Source of the DNA: Chloroflexota bacterium
Lineage (GTDB): Bacteria; Chloroflexota; Limnocylindria; Limnocylindrales; CSP1-4
Assembly (NCBI GenBank): GCA_021785115.1
Contig: JAJYGO010000230.1
Location: forward strand, 1-8,222
Direction: 5' to 3'
DNA length: 8,222 bases
Shown in pieces: positions 1 through 6,700 of this stretch (its first letter is position 1; each line of letters starts with the position of its first letter). A program made the translations under genes and the position numbers. The notes below the pieces were generated by a model, which worked only from the letters and a program-made list of their open reading frames with translations, was not told the origin of the DNA and did not search any database.

Positions 1-624
1 GACTACATCGGCACCCTCGAGGCCGAAGGAACGGCGGACGTCGGCCGCCCGCGCCGGATCCGGCGCGAACCGCTCGACGTCGACGCCGTTCGGAACGACC
101 GTCACGTGGGCGACACCGCGGGACCGCGCCCACTCCGCGAGCGGCGGGGACACGGCCACGGCATGCGCGCCCAGCAGGGCGCGGCGCTCGAGCTGCTCGC
201 CGAGGGTGGCGTCGGCGACGCCCTGGTAGCCGGCACGCTCGGCGGTCACGGGGGCGTTGATCTCGACCAGGCGCGGGACGCCGAGGCGCCGCGCCAGGTC
301 CGTGCCACCACCGGCGAACAGCGACAGCCGCTCGATCAGCAGGTCGGGGCCGAACGCGCGGATCGCGGGCTCTGCTTGCGCGAGGAACCGCTCGACGGCA
401 GCGATCCGACCGGCGTCACCGCCCGGTCCGCGCCCCAGGGGACCGGGGTCGAGCACGACCAGATCGACGCCGTCGGGTGCGGATCCGGCCGCACGCATGG
501 CCACCAGCAGGACGCGGTTGCCGGCGCGCGCGAGGGCGCGGGTGATCTCGGCAACGTGGACCGAGGCGCCCTTGACGCCCCCGACCGGGATTCCCGGGTC
601 CGGAAGGAGGTAGGCGATCCTCAT
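1..624 (-). CDS. GT4 family glycosyltransferase, N-terminal part (runs off the left edge)
   Basis: The frame is open from ATG at 624 to base 1, giving 208 residues without a stop; the C-terminal lobe lies outside the window. The protein reads as the N-terminal Rossmann lobe of a GT-B, GT4-type glycosyltransferase. It starts with a beta strand (MRIAYLLPDPG). A glycine-rich donor/acceptor loop follows at residues 14-23 (VGGVKGASVHV). ERLSLF (98-103) and EINAP (121-125) are motifs common in this family. The lobe ends with the typical linker VVPNGVDVERFAP (176-188). Such enzymes transfer a sugar from a nucleotide-sugar donor, usually at the cytoplasmic face of the membrane. The ATG overlaps the stop of the upstream gene (ATGA, 624-621), and GAGGAG at 637-632 sits 7 bases before it, so the start is secure. 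It is the last visible member of the glycan operon. The sugar and acceptor cannot be told from the sequence. Confidence 0.88.
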   Translation of the reverse strand, partial: MRIAYLLPDPGIPVGGVKGASVHVAEITRALARAGNRVLLVAMRAAGSAPDGVDLVVLDPGPLGRGPGGDAGRIAAVERFLAQAEPAIRAFGPDLLIERLSLFAGGGTDLARRLGVPRLVEINAPVTAERAGYQGVADATLGEQLERRALLGAHAVAVSPPLAEWARSRGVAHVTVVPNGVDVERFAPDPARAADVRRSFGLEGADVV

Positions 625-2093
625 CGTGCCGCTCCTCGTTCGCGGATGCCGGCCTCCGGCAGGGGCCGCGACGGCATGGCCGCGGGGCGCGACGGCTGCG
701 ATCCGTCGGGGCTCGCCGCGTCGAGCAGGAGCCGGGCGACGCTTCGGACGGCGGAGGCTCGATCGAAGCGCTCGATCACGCGGGCGCGGCCGGCCGCGCC
801 GACTCGGCGGGCGAGTGCCGGGTCCTCGACGAGACGGCCGATCCGGTCCGCCACGGCCGTCGGGTCGGACGGGGGCACGAGGAAACCCGTCACGCCGTCG
901 ACGACGGCCTCCGGGATCCCTGCAACGTCCGAGGCGACCACCGGGAGGCCGCTCGCCATCGCCTCCAGCACCACGTTCGGCACGCCGTCGCGGTCGCCAT
1001 CGGCGAGGACCACGCTGCACTGGACGAACGCGTCGGCGTCACGGTACGCGGCCGCGACCGACTCGTGGCTGCGGGCGCCATCGAAGGTGACGGCGCCCGC
1101 GATGCCGAGGGCCTGCGCTCGTGTCTCGAGGTCGGCGCGGAGGGGTCCCCCGCCGACGATCCGGCACGTGACGGCGTGACCCCGTTGCACGAGGAGCGCG
1201 ATCGCGTCGAGCAGCACGGGATAGCCCTTCTTCTCGACGAGCCTGCCGGCGGCGAGGAGCCGGAAGGGGCGCTCCCCGGCCGCGGAGAGCCCTCCGGCCG
1301 CGGGCTGCGCTTCGGCCGCGGGGTGAGTGGCGCCTGCGGAGTGAGTGGCGCCTGCGGAGGGCGCCTCGTCGGGCCGGAACCGGAGCGCGTCGACCCCGTG
1401 GTACTGGAGCCGGATGCGCTCTGCGGCGGGCCCCGCGATCGCGGCCAGGGCCGCCCGGGCGCTCTCCGAGCAGACCAGCATGAACTCCGCGGCCGCCGCC
1501 CGGCGGGCGAGCTGCTCCGGGTCCGACACGTAGATGTCCTTGGCGTGCGCGGAGAAACTGAACGGGCGCCCGGTCAGGAGATGGACCTGGTGGGCGATGG
1601 CCGCGGGGCCGTGGGCGAACGCGGCATGGAGGTGCCAGGCGCCATCCTCGTCGAGCCGTGCCGCGAGGCTGCCGGCATCCAGGAAGTGCGACAGGGCCGC
1701 CCGGCGCTGTCGATGGCCGAACGCGTCGAGCAGGGTGCGCCCGTAGCGGGCCGGATGGGCCGTAGCGACGCGGACGTGGGCCGCCAGCGTCGAGCCGAGC
1801 CAGGCCAGGCGTGCGCGGACGCGGGGCTCGGGGCGCAGATACGCGACGGCGCCACGGACCCGGGCGACGTCGGGCTGCACCAGGGGCTCGCGGGGATCGC
1901 GGATCGCGAACAGCCGGAGCGGCACGCCCGTGTCCTCGAGCCCGAGGATCTCGTCCAGGATGAACGTCTCGGACAGGCGTGGGAAGCGCTTCGTCAGGTA
2001 CCCGACCGGGCGCGGGGGTACGTCCGGCGCCGCGTCCGGCGCCGCGCCAGGCACTGTGCCAGGCGCCGCGTCAGGCGCGGGGAGACGGCTCAC
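621..2093 (-). CDS. GT4 family glycosyltransferase, WcaL/AmsK-like (exopolysaccharide biosynthesis)
   Basis: This 490-residue protein starts at GTG 2093, which overlaps the TGA of the upstream gene (GTGA). The frame stays open much further upstream, but that part only shadows the neighbouring genes. Residues 31-46 (GYLTKRFPRLSETFIL) are the hallmark opening of colanic-acid WcaL/AmsK-type transferases. HLHAAFAHGP (154-163), FSAHAKDIY (180-188), GRLVEKKG (283-290) and GVPNVVLEAMASGLPVVAS (370-388) complete a two-lobe GT-B fold. The usual EX7E motif appears as D369-X7-E377. No clear Shine-Dalgarno sequence precedes the GTG, so translation probably depends on coupling to the gene before it. GTG at 2054 is a weaker alternative start. 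The protein carries two five-unit peptide repeats, at residues 6-25 and 246-275; both lie outside the predicted catalytic core. The donor and acceptor sugars are unknown. The assignment to a glycosyltransferase is firm; the WcaL-like role is by motif resemblance. Confidence 0.92.
   Translation of the reverse strand: MSRLPAPDAAPGTVPGAAPDAAPDVPPRPVGYLTKRFPRLSETFILDEILGLEDTGVPLRLFAIRDPREPLVQPDVARVRGAVAYLRPEPRVRARLAWLGSTLAAHVRVATAHPARYGRTLLDAFGHRQRRAALSHFLDAGSLAARLDEDGAWHLHAAFAHGPAAIAHQVHLLTGRPFSFSAHAKDIYVSDPEQLARRAAAAEFMLVCSESARAALAAIAGPAAERIRLQYHGVDALRFRPDEAPSAGATHSAGATHPAAEAQPAAGGLSAAGERPFRLLAAGRLVEKKGYPVLLDAIALLVQRGHAVTCRIVGGGPLRADLETRAQALGIAGAVTFDGARSHESVAAAYRDADAFVQCSVVLADGDRDGVPNVVLEAMASGLPVVASDVAGIPEAVVDGVTGFLVPPSDPTAVADRIGRLVEDPALARRVGAAGRARVIERFDRASAVRSVARLLLDAASPDGSQPSRPAAMPSRPLPEAGIRERGAAR
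1269..1358 (-). repeat. 18-bp minisatellite, five units, in the interdomain linker
   Basis: Five 18-bp units encode hexapeptides SAGATH, SAGATH, PAAEAQ, PAAGGL and SAAGER, which are residues 246-275 of the WcaL-like glycosyltransferase. The first two units in the coding direction (plus-strand 1341-1358 and 1323-1340) are identical. The other three share GGCCGCGG cores spaced exactly 18 bases apart (1278, 1296, 1314). The array sits between the N-terminal lobe (ending near RFRPDE, 238-243) and the first strand of the C-terminal lobe (PFRLLAAGRL), a place that usually has only a short linker. Confidence 0.85.
2019..2078 (-). repeat. 12-bp degenerate minisatellite, five units, in frame
   Basis: Five 12-bp units (best seen as GTCCGGCGCCGC and GCCAGGCGCCGC on the plus strand) encode tetrapeptides APDA, APGT, VPGA, APDA and APDV. 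These are residues 6-25 of the WcaL-like glycosyltransferase, just before its first core strand. The unit is a multiple of three, so a change in copy number would change length without shifting the frame. The Ala/Pro-rich sequence is probably an extended, flexible N-terminal extension. Confidence 0.8.
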
Positions 2094-3343
2094 GCCGGCA
2101 CCGGGAGTGCCGCCGCCGGGATCGCACCCGCCGCCACCCCGATCGGCAGCGGGTGCCGGATCCGGCCCTGCTGCGCCACGCGCGCCTCGGCGAGGAGGAG
2201 CTCGCGCAGGCGGGGCAAGCCGAGCCTGTCGAAGGGAACCGCGGAGCGCCGGGGCTCCTCGAGCGCGGCGGAGAGGGCGGCCGAGAGGCGGTCCTCGAGC
2301 GCGTCGCCCGCTGCGACCAGGCGCACCAGGCCGCGGTTTGCGAACAGCTCCGCGCGGATCGCCTGCTCGCGGCGTGGCCAGACCCGGGGCACGACGATGG
2401 TGGGCGTTCCGCTGGGGACCGCCTCCATCAGCGAGTTGTACCCGCCCATGGTCACCACCACGCTCGCCGCAGCCATCACGCCCTCGAGTCCGGGGATGAA
2501 CTCCTCGAGATGGCCGGCGCGGCTGCCGCGCACCTCGGTCTCCAGCAGCTCGCGCTCGCCACGCTCCATCAGCGGGCCGCTGACGAGCAGGCTCGGGAGG
2601 CCGTGCCGTTCGGACGCGGCGAGCGTCGCGCGCAGCACGTCGATGCCGTCGCCACCGCCACCCGCGGTGCCCAGCACGAACCGCATGTCGGGCGTCCAGC
2701 CCTCGATGGGGACCTGCGCGGCCGACGCCGGCTGGCGGCAGAGGTAACCGCAGTAGGTAGTGCGTGCGAGCGTCGCGTCGGGGATCCCGTACCCGCCCAC
2801 GTCCACCAGGTCGCGACTGCCGTACACGGCGACGCGGTCGTAGACGTCCAGGAGGGTCTGGGCCACGTCCTGTTCGGACCACGCGTGCCGCACCGCGGCC
2901 GGGTCGTCGACGACGTCGCGGAGCCCCAGGACGATCCGGGTGGCCGGCGACCAGCGGCGCAGCACGTCGAACACCGGGAGCAGCTCGCCCTTCATCCCCT
3001 GCGGCGCGTGGTCCACCAGGAACACGTCGGGCTCGAAGCGGCGGGCCACGTCGGCCATGATCGCCGTGCGTGCGCGGCGGACCACGGAGAACGGCAGCTG
3101 CGGGTTGCGCGCGGCGTACTCGTCGACGCCGGTCTTGACCACGGGGGGCAGCGGCACCAGGGTCAGGTTCCGCGGGAGGTGGAAGCGTGTCGCGACCGGC
3201 GAGCCGCTCAGCAGCACCACCTGCAGCCCAGGGACGTGCTCCAGCAGGTCCTCCGAGATGAGCACGTTGCGCCGGAGATGCCCGAGGCCGTACGTGTCGT
3301 GCGAGTAGAGAAGAAGACGCTGTATGCCGGGTCGCGTGTTCAT
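2090..3343 (-). CDS. MurG/COG4671-like glycosyltransferase
   Basis: This 417-residue protein looks like the predicted glycosyltransferases of COG4671, relatives of MurG with a GT28-type C-terminal domain. The N-terminal lobe has LLLYSHDTYGLGHLRRN (residues 10-26), where the GLGH loop is the usual donor/acceptor loop. The C-terminal lobe starts with FVLGTAGGGGDG (222-233). It ends in the nucleotide-sugar site MGGYNSLMEA (299-308), followed by PRVWPRREQ (319-327). The start is placed at ATG 3343, because it overlaps the epimerase stop (ATGA, 3343-3340) and GGAG at 3355-3352 lies 8 bases upstream. A longer frame from 3424 would add 27 low-quality residues inside the neighbour. The last 30 residues are Ala/Pro-rich and poorly structured. 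Its place between an epimerase and two GT4 enzymes argues for surface glycan assembly; the substrate is not known. Confidence 0.9.
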   Translation of the reverse strand: MNTRPGIQRLLLYSHDTYGLGHLRRNVLISEDLLEHVPGLQVVLLSGSPVATRFHLPRNLTLVPLPPVVKTGVDEYAARNPQLPFSVVRRARTAIMADVARRFEPDVFLVDHAPQGMKGELLPVFDVLRRWSPATRIVLGLRDVVDDPAAVRHAWSEQDVAQTLLDVYDRVAVYGSRDLVDVGGYGIPDATLARTTYCGYLCRQPASAAQVPIEGWTPDMRFVLGTAGGGGDGIDVLRATLAASERHGLPSLLVSGPLMERGERELLETEVRGSRAGHLEEFIPGLEGVMAAASVVVTMGGYNSLMEAVPSGTPTIVVPRVWPRREQAIRAELFANRGLVRLVAAGDALEDRLSAALSAALEEPRRSAVPFDRLGLPRLRELLLAEARVAQQGRIRHPLPIGVAAGAIPAAALPVPA

Positions 3344-4338
3344 GCCACTCGCTCCAATCGGTGGGACGGCCGAAGGGGCCGCGAAGGACGGGGGATGGAC
3401 GTTCCGATGCGGTCGCGGATCCACGCCACTTCCCTGGCGTACCCTTCGGCGAACGGCACGCGGGGCCGGAAGCCGAGCAGGTCGCGCGCGCGGGCCAGGT
3501 CGGCCTCGGTGTGGCGGACGTCGCCCCGCGCGACGGCGCTGTGTTCCGCCCGGACGGGCCGGCCGACCAGCTCCTCGAGGAGCGCGACGGCCTCCAGCAG
3601 CGTGACGCGGGATCCGCCCCCGACGTTGATCGCGAGCCCGGCCACCGGGGCCGAAGACGCCAGCACGGTGGCCTCGACGATGTCGTCGACGTAGGTGAAG
3701 TCGCGGCTCTGGCGACCGTCGCCGAGGATCTGCAGGGGCTGGCCGCGCAGGGCGGCCTCGCCGAACCGGCGCAGTGCCAGGTCGGGGCGCTGGTCCGGCC
3801 CGTAGACCGTGAAGTAGCGCAGCGCGACCGACTCGATCCGGTCGTCGTTCGCGGCCAGCCAGGCGCGCTCGGCGGCGAGCTTGGTGCGCCCGTACGGCGA
3901 GATCGGCGCCACCGGAGCCTCTTCACGGAACGGCAGCGCCGAGTTGCCGTACAGGGACGAGGACGAGGCATAGACGAGGCGCCGGACGGACCGGCTGCCC
4001 TGCGCTGCCGCGATGAGCCGCGCGGTAGCCTCCACGTTGTCGTGGTGGTAGCGGCCGCCGAGCCGGAAGCTCGGGCGAACGCCGGGGCGGCCGGCGAGAT
4101 GGAACACGACCTCGGCGCGGCGCACCAGGGGCTCGAGCGGCAGGTCGACGAGGTCGCCGGCCACCAGCCGGAACCGCCGGTGCCGGGCGAGCTCGGCGGC
4201 GCGCGCGAGCTTCTCCGACGGATCGTACGAGTCGGTGAAGCCATCTACGCCGATGACGGTCCAGCCGTCGGCCAGGAGGCGGCGGGCCAGGTGGGAGCCG
4301 ATGAAACCGGCGGATCCGGTGACGAGGCAGGTGGACAT
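3340..4338 (-). CDS. NAD-dependent nucleotide-sugar epimerase/dehydratase (extended SDR)
   Basis: This 332-residue protein is a full-length extended short-chain dehydrogenase. The Rossmann fingerprint TGSAGFIG is at residues 7-14, and D32 at the end of strand 2 favours NAD over NADP. A Ser-rich strand YASSSSLYG (123-131) supplies the catalytic Ser. The active-site YxxxK is Y149-K153 (SPYGRTK). LRYFTVYGPDQRPD (173-186) and SRDFTYVDD (211-219) are substrate-binding signatures typical of UDP-glucose and UDP-glucuronate 4-epimerases. It probably interconverts a nucleotide sugar in the cytoplasm for the transferases downstream. A 4,6-dehydratase or another epimerase cannot be excluded. ATG 4338 directly follows the stop of the upstream gene (TGAATG), with AGGAG at 4348-4344 five bases before it. 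The last 20 residues are basic and Pro-rich and lie beyond the usual fold. Confidence 0.92.
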   Translation of the reverse strand: MSTCLVTGSAGFIGSHLARRLLADGWTVIGVDGFTDSYDPSEKLARAAELARHRRFRLVAGDLVDLPLEPLVRRAEVVFHLAGRPGVRPSFRLGGRYHHDNVEATARLIAAAQGSRSVRRLVYASSSSLYGNSALPFREEAPVAPISPYGRTKLAAERAWLAANDDRIESVALRYFTVYGPDQRPDLALRRFGEAALRGQPLQILGDGRQSRDFTYVDDIVEATVLASSAPVAGLAINVGGGSRVTLLEAVALLEELVGRPVRAEHSAVARGDVRHTEADLARARDLLGFRPRVPFAEGYAREVAWIRDRIGTSIPRPSRPLRPSHRLERVA

Positions 4339-4863
4339 TCAGTCTCCTGGGGGTTCCGGGGTGGAGGTGGGCGAGTCGCCCCCGGGGGTCGGGGTCGGGG
4401 TCGCCGCGTCGGGCGCCGCGGTCTCGGCGGGCGCCGCGGTCGCCAGAGGCTCGATCGGGGGCGCCGGCGTCGGCTGCGGCGACGGGGACGGCTGGGCCGG
4501 CGGGGAGGGTGACGGCGTCGACGCCGGCGGTGGCTGGGTCGGCCGGGACGGCAGGCCGAGGAGCGGCGCCATCGCGGGTTCGTCCGCGCCGGGGCCGGAG
4601 ATGGCCGGGAGCAGCCACGGTGCCACCGGGACCGCGGCGGAGACCACGGCGTCCGGCGTCAGGGTCGGCGTGGAGACCCCGACGGATCTCGCGTCCACCC
4701 CCTGGGTGGGTGTCGGGGTGGGGGTGTCGACGATGACCGCGGGCGGGATGACCGACCCGGCGGGACCGGCCGTGGCAACCATGACCACGACCAGGACGCC
4801 CAGCAAGGCCAGCGCACCGCCGATGACCGCGAGCACGCGCGTTTCGGGACGCAGGATCTTCAC
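4339..4863 (-). CDS. Membrane-anchored Pro/Thr/Ser/Ala-rich exported protein, function unknown
   Basis: I do not recognise a family. The 174-residue protein has a short basic N-terminus (KILRPETR) and one hydrophobic helix at about residues 10-32. No lipobox cysteine is present, so it is probably a signal anchor or an uncleaved signal peptide. Everything after is low complexity: TPTPTPTQ (48-54), PSPSPP and PSPSPQPTPAPP (117-136), and TPTPTPGGDSPTSTPEPP (155-172). There are almost no charged residues and no Cys. Such stalks are usually extended, lie outside the membrane and may be glycosylated. The start is GTG 4863, with GAGGAG at 4873-4868. That site is inside a long hairpin described separately. 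The stop abuts the epimerase ATG, so this appears to be the first gene of the operon. Low complexity makes homology weak evidence, but the start signal, membrane helix and junction support a real gene. Confidence 0.78.
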   Translation of the reverse strand: MKILRPETRVLAVIGGALALLGVLVVVMVATAGPAGSVIPPAVIVDTPTPTPTQGVDARSVGVSTPTLTPDAVVSAAVPVAPWLLPAISGPGADEPAMAPLLGLPSRPTQPPPASTPSPSPPAQPSPSPQPTPAPPIEPLATAAPAETAAPDAATPTPTPGGDSPTSTPEPPGD

Positions 4864-4914
4864 GACGCTCCTCGTTCCAGGCGGCGGTGCCGCCTCCGTC
4901 AGCGAGGAGCGTCG
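4863..4914 (-). promoter_or_regulatory. Nested hairpin burying the ribosome-binding site of the operon's first gene
   Basis: A perfect 12-bp inverted repeat (CGACGCTCCTCG at 4863-4874, CGAGGAGCGTCG at 4903-4914) encloses a second perfect hairpin, AGGCGGC-GGT-GCCGCCT (4879-4895). In the minus-strand transcript the 3' arm holds the GAGGAG Shine-Dalgarno sequence (4873-4868) and the first base of the GTG start. The 5' arm is its exact complement. Folding would hide the start site, so this may be a translational control element. An alternative is a transcript-end structure for the acyl-CoA synthetase gene, but no U-run follows it. The structure is seen directly; the function is inferred. Confidence 0.55.
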
Positions 4915-4936
4915 CGGTCGCGGATGAACGCTCGAT

Positions 4937-4973
4937 GGAACCCCGGTGAGAGAAGTCTCATGGAACGGGTTCC
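4937..4973 (-). terminator. Stem-loop downstream of the acyl-CoA synthetase gene
   Basis: GGAACCC (4937-4943) pairs with GGGTTCC (4967-4973), and TGAGA (4947-4951) pairs with TCTCA (4956-4960) inside it. The 3' half also forms its own near-palindrome, GGAACGGGTTCC (4962-4973), so two folds compete. It lies about 30 bases past the stop at 5005. It could mark the end of that transcript or belong to the leader of the glycan operon. No U-run follows, so a classical intrinsic terminator is unproven. Confidence 0.3.
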
Positions 4974-5004
4974 CGGCCGCTCGCGATGGCGGGCGAGCGG
5001 CGGT

Positions 5005-6591
5005 TCAGTGCACCCGCTTCTCGTGCCCCTGCCAGAACGGCTCGCGCAGCTGACCCTTCAGGATCTTGCCGGTGCCGCCCTTCGGCAGCTGGTCGCGGAA
5101 CTCGACCCGCTTTGGCACCTTGAACCCCGCCAGGCGCGCGCGGCAGTGCGCCAGCACGTCGTCTGCGGTGACCGTCACGCCCGGCTTGAGGACGACGACC
5201 GCCACCGGCACCTCGCCCCACGTCTCGTCGGGGGCGGGCACGACCGCCGCTTCGAGCAGCCCCGGGAACTCGGCCAGCGCGTTCTCGATCTCGACCGACG
5301 AGATGTTCTCGCCGCCGCTGATGATCACGTCCTTGGCACGGTCCTTGATGGTCACGTAGCCCTGCTCGTCGACGGTGGCCATGTCGCCGGTGTGGAACCA
5401 GCCGTCCCGGATCGCCGCCGCGGTCGCCTCCGGGTCGCGATAGTAGCCGTCCATCACGACGTTCGAGCGCACCACGATCTCGCCGAGCTGGGCGCCGTCC
5501 GGCCGGACGTCGGTCCCCTCCCCCGTCACCACGCGTACTCGCACGCCGGGCAACGCCCAGCCCGTCGTGGCCTGCCGCTCGAGGCGCCGCTCGGGTGGCT
5601 CTGTCTCGAGGAGATGCTGGCGCGGCCACGCGAGGGTCAGGACGGGCGATGTCTCGGTCAGCCCGTACCCGACGACGGCCGTCACGCCCAGGCGCTCCTC
5701 GATCGCGCGGATGAGCGCGGGCGACGAGGGCGCGCCGCCCACCAGCACGTACCTGAGGCTCGAGAGGTCGTGCCGCTCGAGCTCGGGGCTGTTCAGCACG
5801 GCGTTGAAGATGGTGGGCACGGCGAGCAGGTATGTGACTCGGTGCTGCTCCACCAGCGAGAGCAGCGTGGCCGCGTCGAAGCGCCGCAGCATCACGTGCT
5901 GCCCGCCGGCGAGCGTCATCCAGTGCGGCGCGCCCCACCCGTTGACGTGGAACAGGGGTACCACGTGGAGGATGGCGTCCGCATCGGTGACGCGCAGGGA
6001 CTGCGCGGTCTGGAGCGCGTGCAGGTACAGCGTGCGGTGCGTGAGCGCGACGCCCTTCGGCCGGCCGGTCGTCCCGCTCGTGTAGAAGAGCTCGGCCACC
6101 GCGTTCTCATCGGTCAGGGCCGGTGGCTCATCGGGCGAGGCGGCAGCCAGCAGCTCCTCGTACTCGTGGGTCGCGGGAGCGCGCACCTCGCCCTCCATCA
6201 CCGCGAAGGTGGGGTGGCTGGCCAGGGACGGGGCGATCCGTTCGACCAGCGGAGCGAAGTCGGCGTGGTAGAAGACGGCCTTCGATCCGGAGTGATCGAC
6301 GATGTAGGCGATGTCGTCCGGCGTCAGCCGGATGTTGATGGGGTTCAGCACGGCGCCGGCCTCGAGCACACCGTAGTAGGCCTCGAGCAGCTGGTGCGTG
6401 TTGTAGGTGATGAAGCTCACGCGGTCGCCGGGGCCGATCCCCAGGCCGCGGAGAGCGCTCGCCAGCCGGTGGGTGCGCTCGGCATACTCCCGGTAGGTGA
6501 AGCGGCGCCCGCCGTCGACGACGCCCACCCTGTCGCCGAAATACGCAGCGGCACGGTCCCGGAACTCGAGGACCGAGAGGGGCACGATCAT
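5005..6591 (-). CDS. AMP-forming fatty-acyl-CoA synthetase (acyl-CoA ligase, AlkK/FadD-like)
   Basis: This 528-residue protein is a complete member of the ANL superfamily. It would activate a carboxylic acid with ATP to an acyl-adenylate and pass it to coenzyme A in the cytoplasm. The phosphate-binding loop YTSGTTGRPKG is at residues 170-180, the adenine-site motif GYGLTET at 308-314, and WFHTGD at 398-403. The hinge lies around IKDRAKD (415-421). The catalytic lysine is K509 in KGGTGKI (504-510). PLFHVNGWGAPHWMTLAGG (212-230) resembles medium/long-chain acid ligases such as AlkK; the true chain length is unknown. The start is ATG 6591, with GGGAGG (6604-6599) seven bases upstream. A GTG at 6636 would add 15 residues but lacks such a site. 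It stands alone with its own promoter, and a link to the glycan operon is not evident. Confidence 0.93.
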   Translation of the reverse strand: MIVPLSVLEFRDRAAAYFGDRVGVVDGGRRFTYREYAERTHRLASALRGLGIGPGDRVSFITYNTHQLLEAYYGVLEAGAVLNPINIRLTPDDIAYIVDHSGSKAVFYHADFAPLVERIAPSLASHPTFAVMEGEVRAPATHEYEELLAAASPDEPPALTDENAVAELFYTSGTTGRPKGVALTHRTLYLHALQTAQSLRVTDADAILHVVPLFHVNGWGAPHWMTLAGGQHVMLRRFDAATLLSLVEQHRVTYLLAVPTIFNAVLNSPELERHDLSSLRYVLVGGAPSSPALIRAIEERLGVTAVVGYGLTETSPVLTLAWPRQHLLETEPPERRLERQATTGWALPGVRVRVVTGEGTDVRPDGAQLGEIVVRSNVVMDGYYRDPEATAAAIRDGWFHTGDMATVDEQGYVTIKDRAKDVIISGGENISSVEIENALAEFPGLLEAAVVPAPDETWGEVPVAVVVLKPGVTVTADDVLAHCRARLAGFKVPKRVEFRDQLPKGGTGKILKGQLREPFWQGHEKRVH

Positions 6592-6598
6592 CGCTGGG

Positions 6599-6604
6599 CC
6601 TCCC
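6599..6604 (-). promoter_or_regulatory. Ribosome-binding site fixing the acyl-CoA synthetase start
   Basis: GGGAGG reads on the minus strand, with seven bases to the ATG at 6591. It decides this start over the in-frame GTG at 6636, which has no comparable site. Confidence 0.75.
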
Positions 6605-6630
6605 GTGTCGAACGGCACCGGGCGGCGGGA

Positions 6631-6643
6631 CGCCACCGTGGCG
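6631..6643. repeat. 13-bp palindrome in the acyl-CoA synthetase leader
   Basis: CGCCAC-C-GTGGCG is a perfect 6-1-6 palindrome about 20-35 bases downstream of the predicted transcription start. The position would suit an operator for a repressor. In a GC-rich genome such short palindromes also arise by chance, so the role is a guess. Confidence 0.3.
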
Positions 6644-6672
6644 GGTCGCCGGAGCGGCTGCTCGTGGGCCGG

Positions 6673-6700
6673 AGGATAACCGGGCGGCGCGGGGTGTCAA
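6673..6700 (-). promoter_or_regulatory. Sigma-70-type promoter for the acyl-CoA synthetase gene
   Basis: On the minus strand a perfect -35 box TTGACA (6700-6695) is followed after 16 bases by TATCCT (6678-6673), which keeps the TAnnnT pattern of -10 boxes in high-GC bacteria. Transcription would start near 6666, leaving a leader of about 75 bases to the ATG at 6591. The -35 box contains the TGA stop (6699-6697) of the small frame upstream. The spacer is all G/C except its last base. Confidence 0.6.

Noticed and set aside
1269..1358. Short direct repeats that could suggest a CRISPR array
   Set aside because: Units are contiguous 18-bp coding repeats with no spacers and stay in frame with a glycosyltransferase.
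1065..3694. Long plus-strand open frames (1065-2747 and 1979-3694)
   Set aside because: They lie antisense to well-supported glycosyltransferase genes, have no domain motifs and reflect the GC bias of the opposite strand.
621..4244. A 1207-codon open frame on the minus strand that would look like a giant fusion protein
   Set aside because: Codons before 2093 are Arg/Pro/Ala-rich and lie out of frame over the epimerase and MurG-like genes, which have clear motifs. Only the part from GTG 2093 is real.
4864..5004. An ECF-sigma-like promoter starting from GGAACC at 4973-4968
   Set aside because: The -35-like GGAAC is present on the minus strand, but no matching -10 such as GTC or CGTT is found at 16-19 bases, and the motif is part of the inverted repeat.
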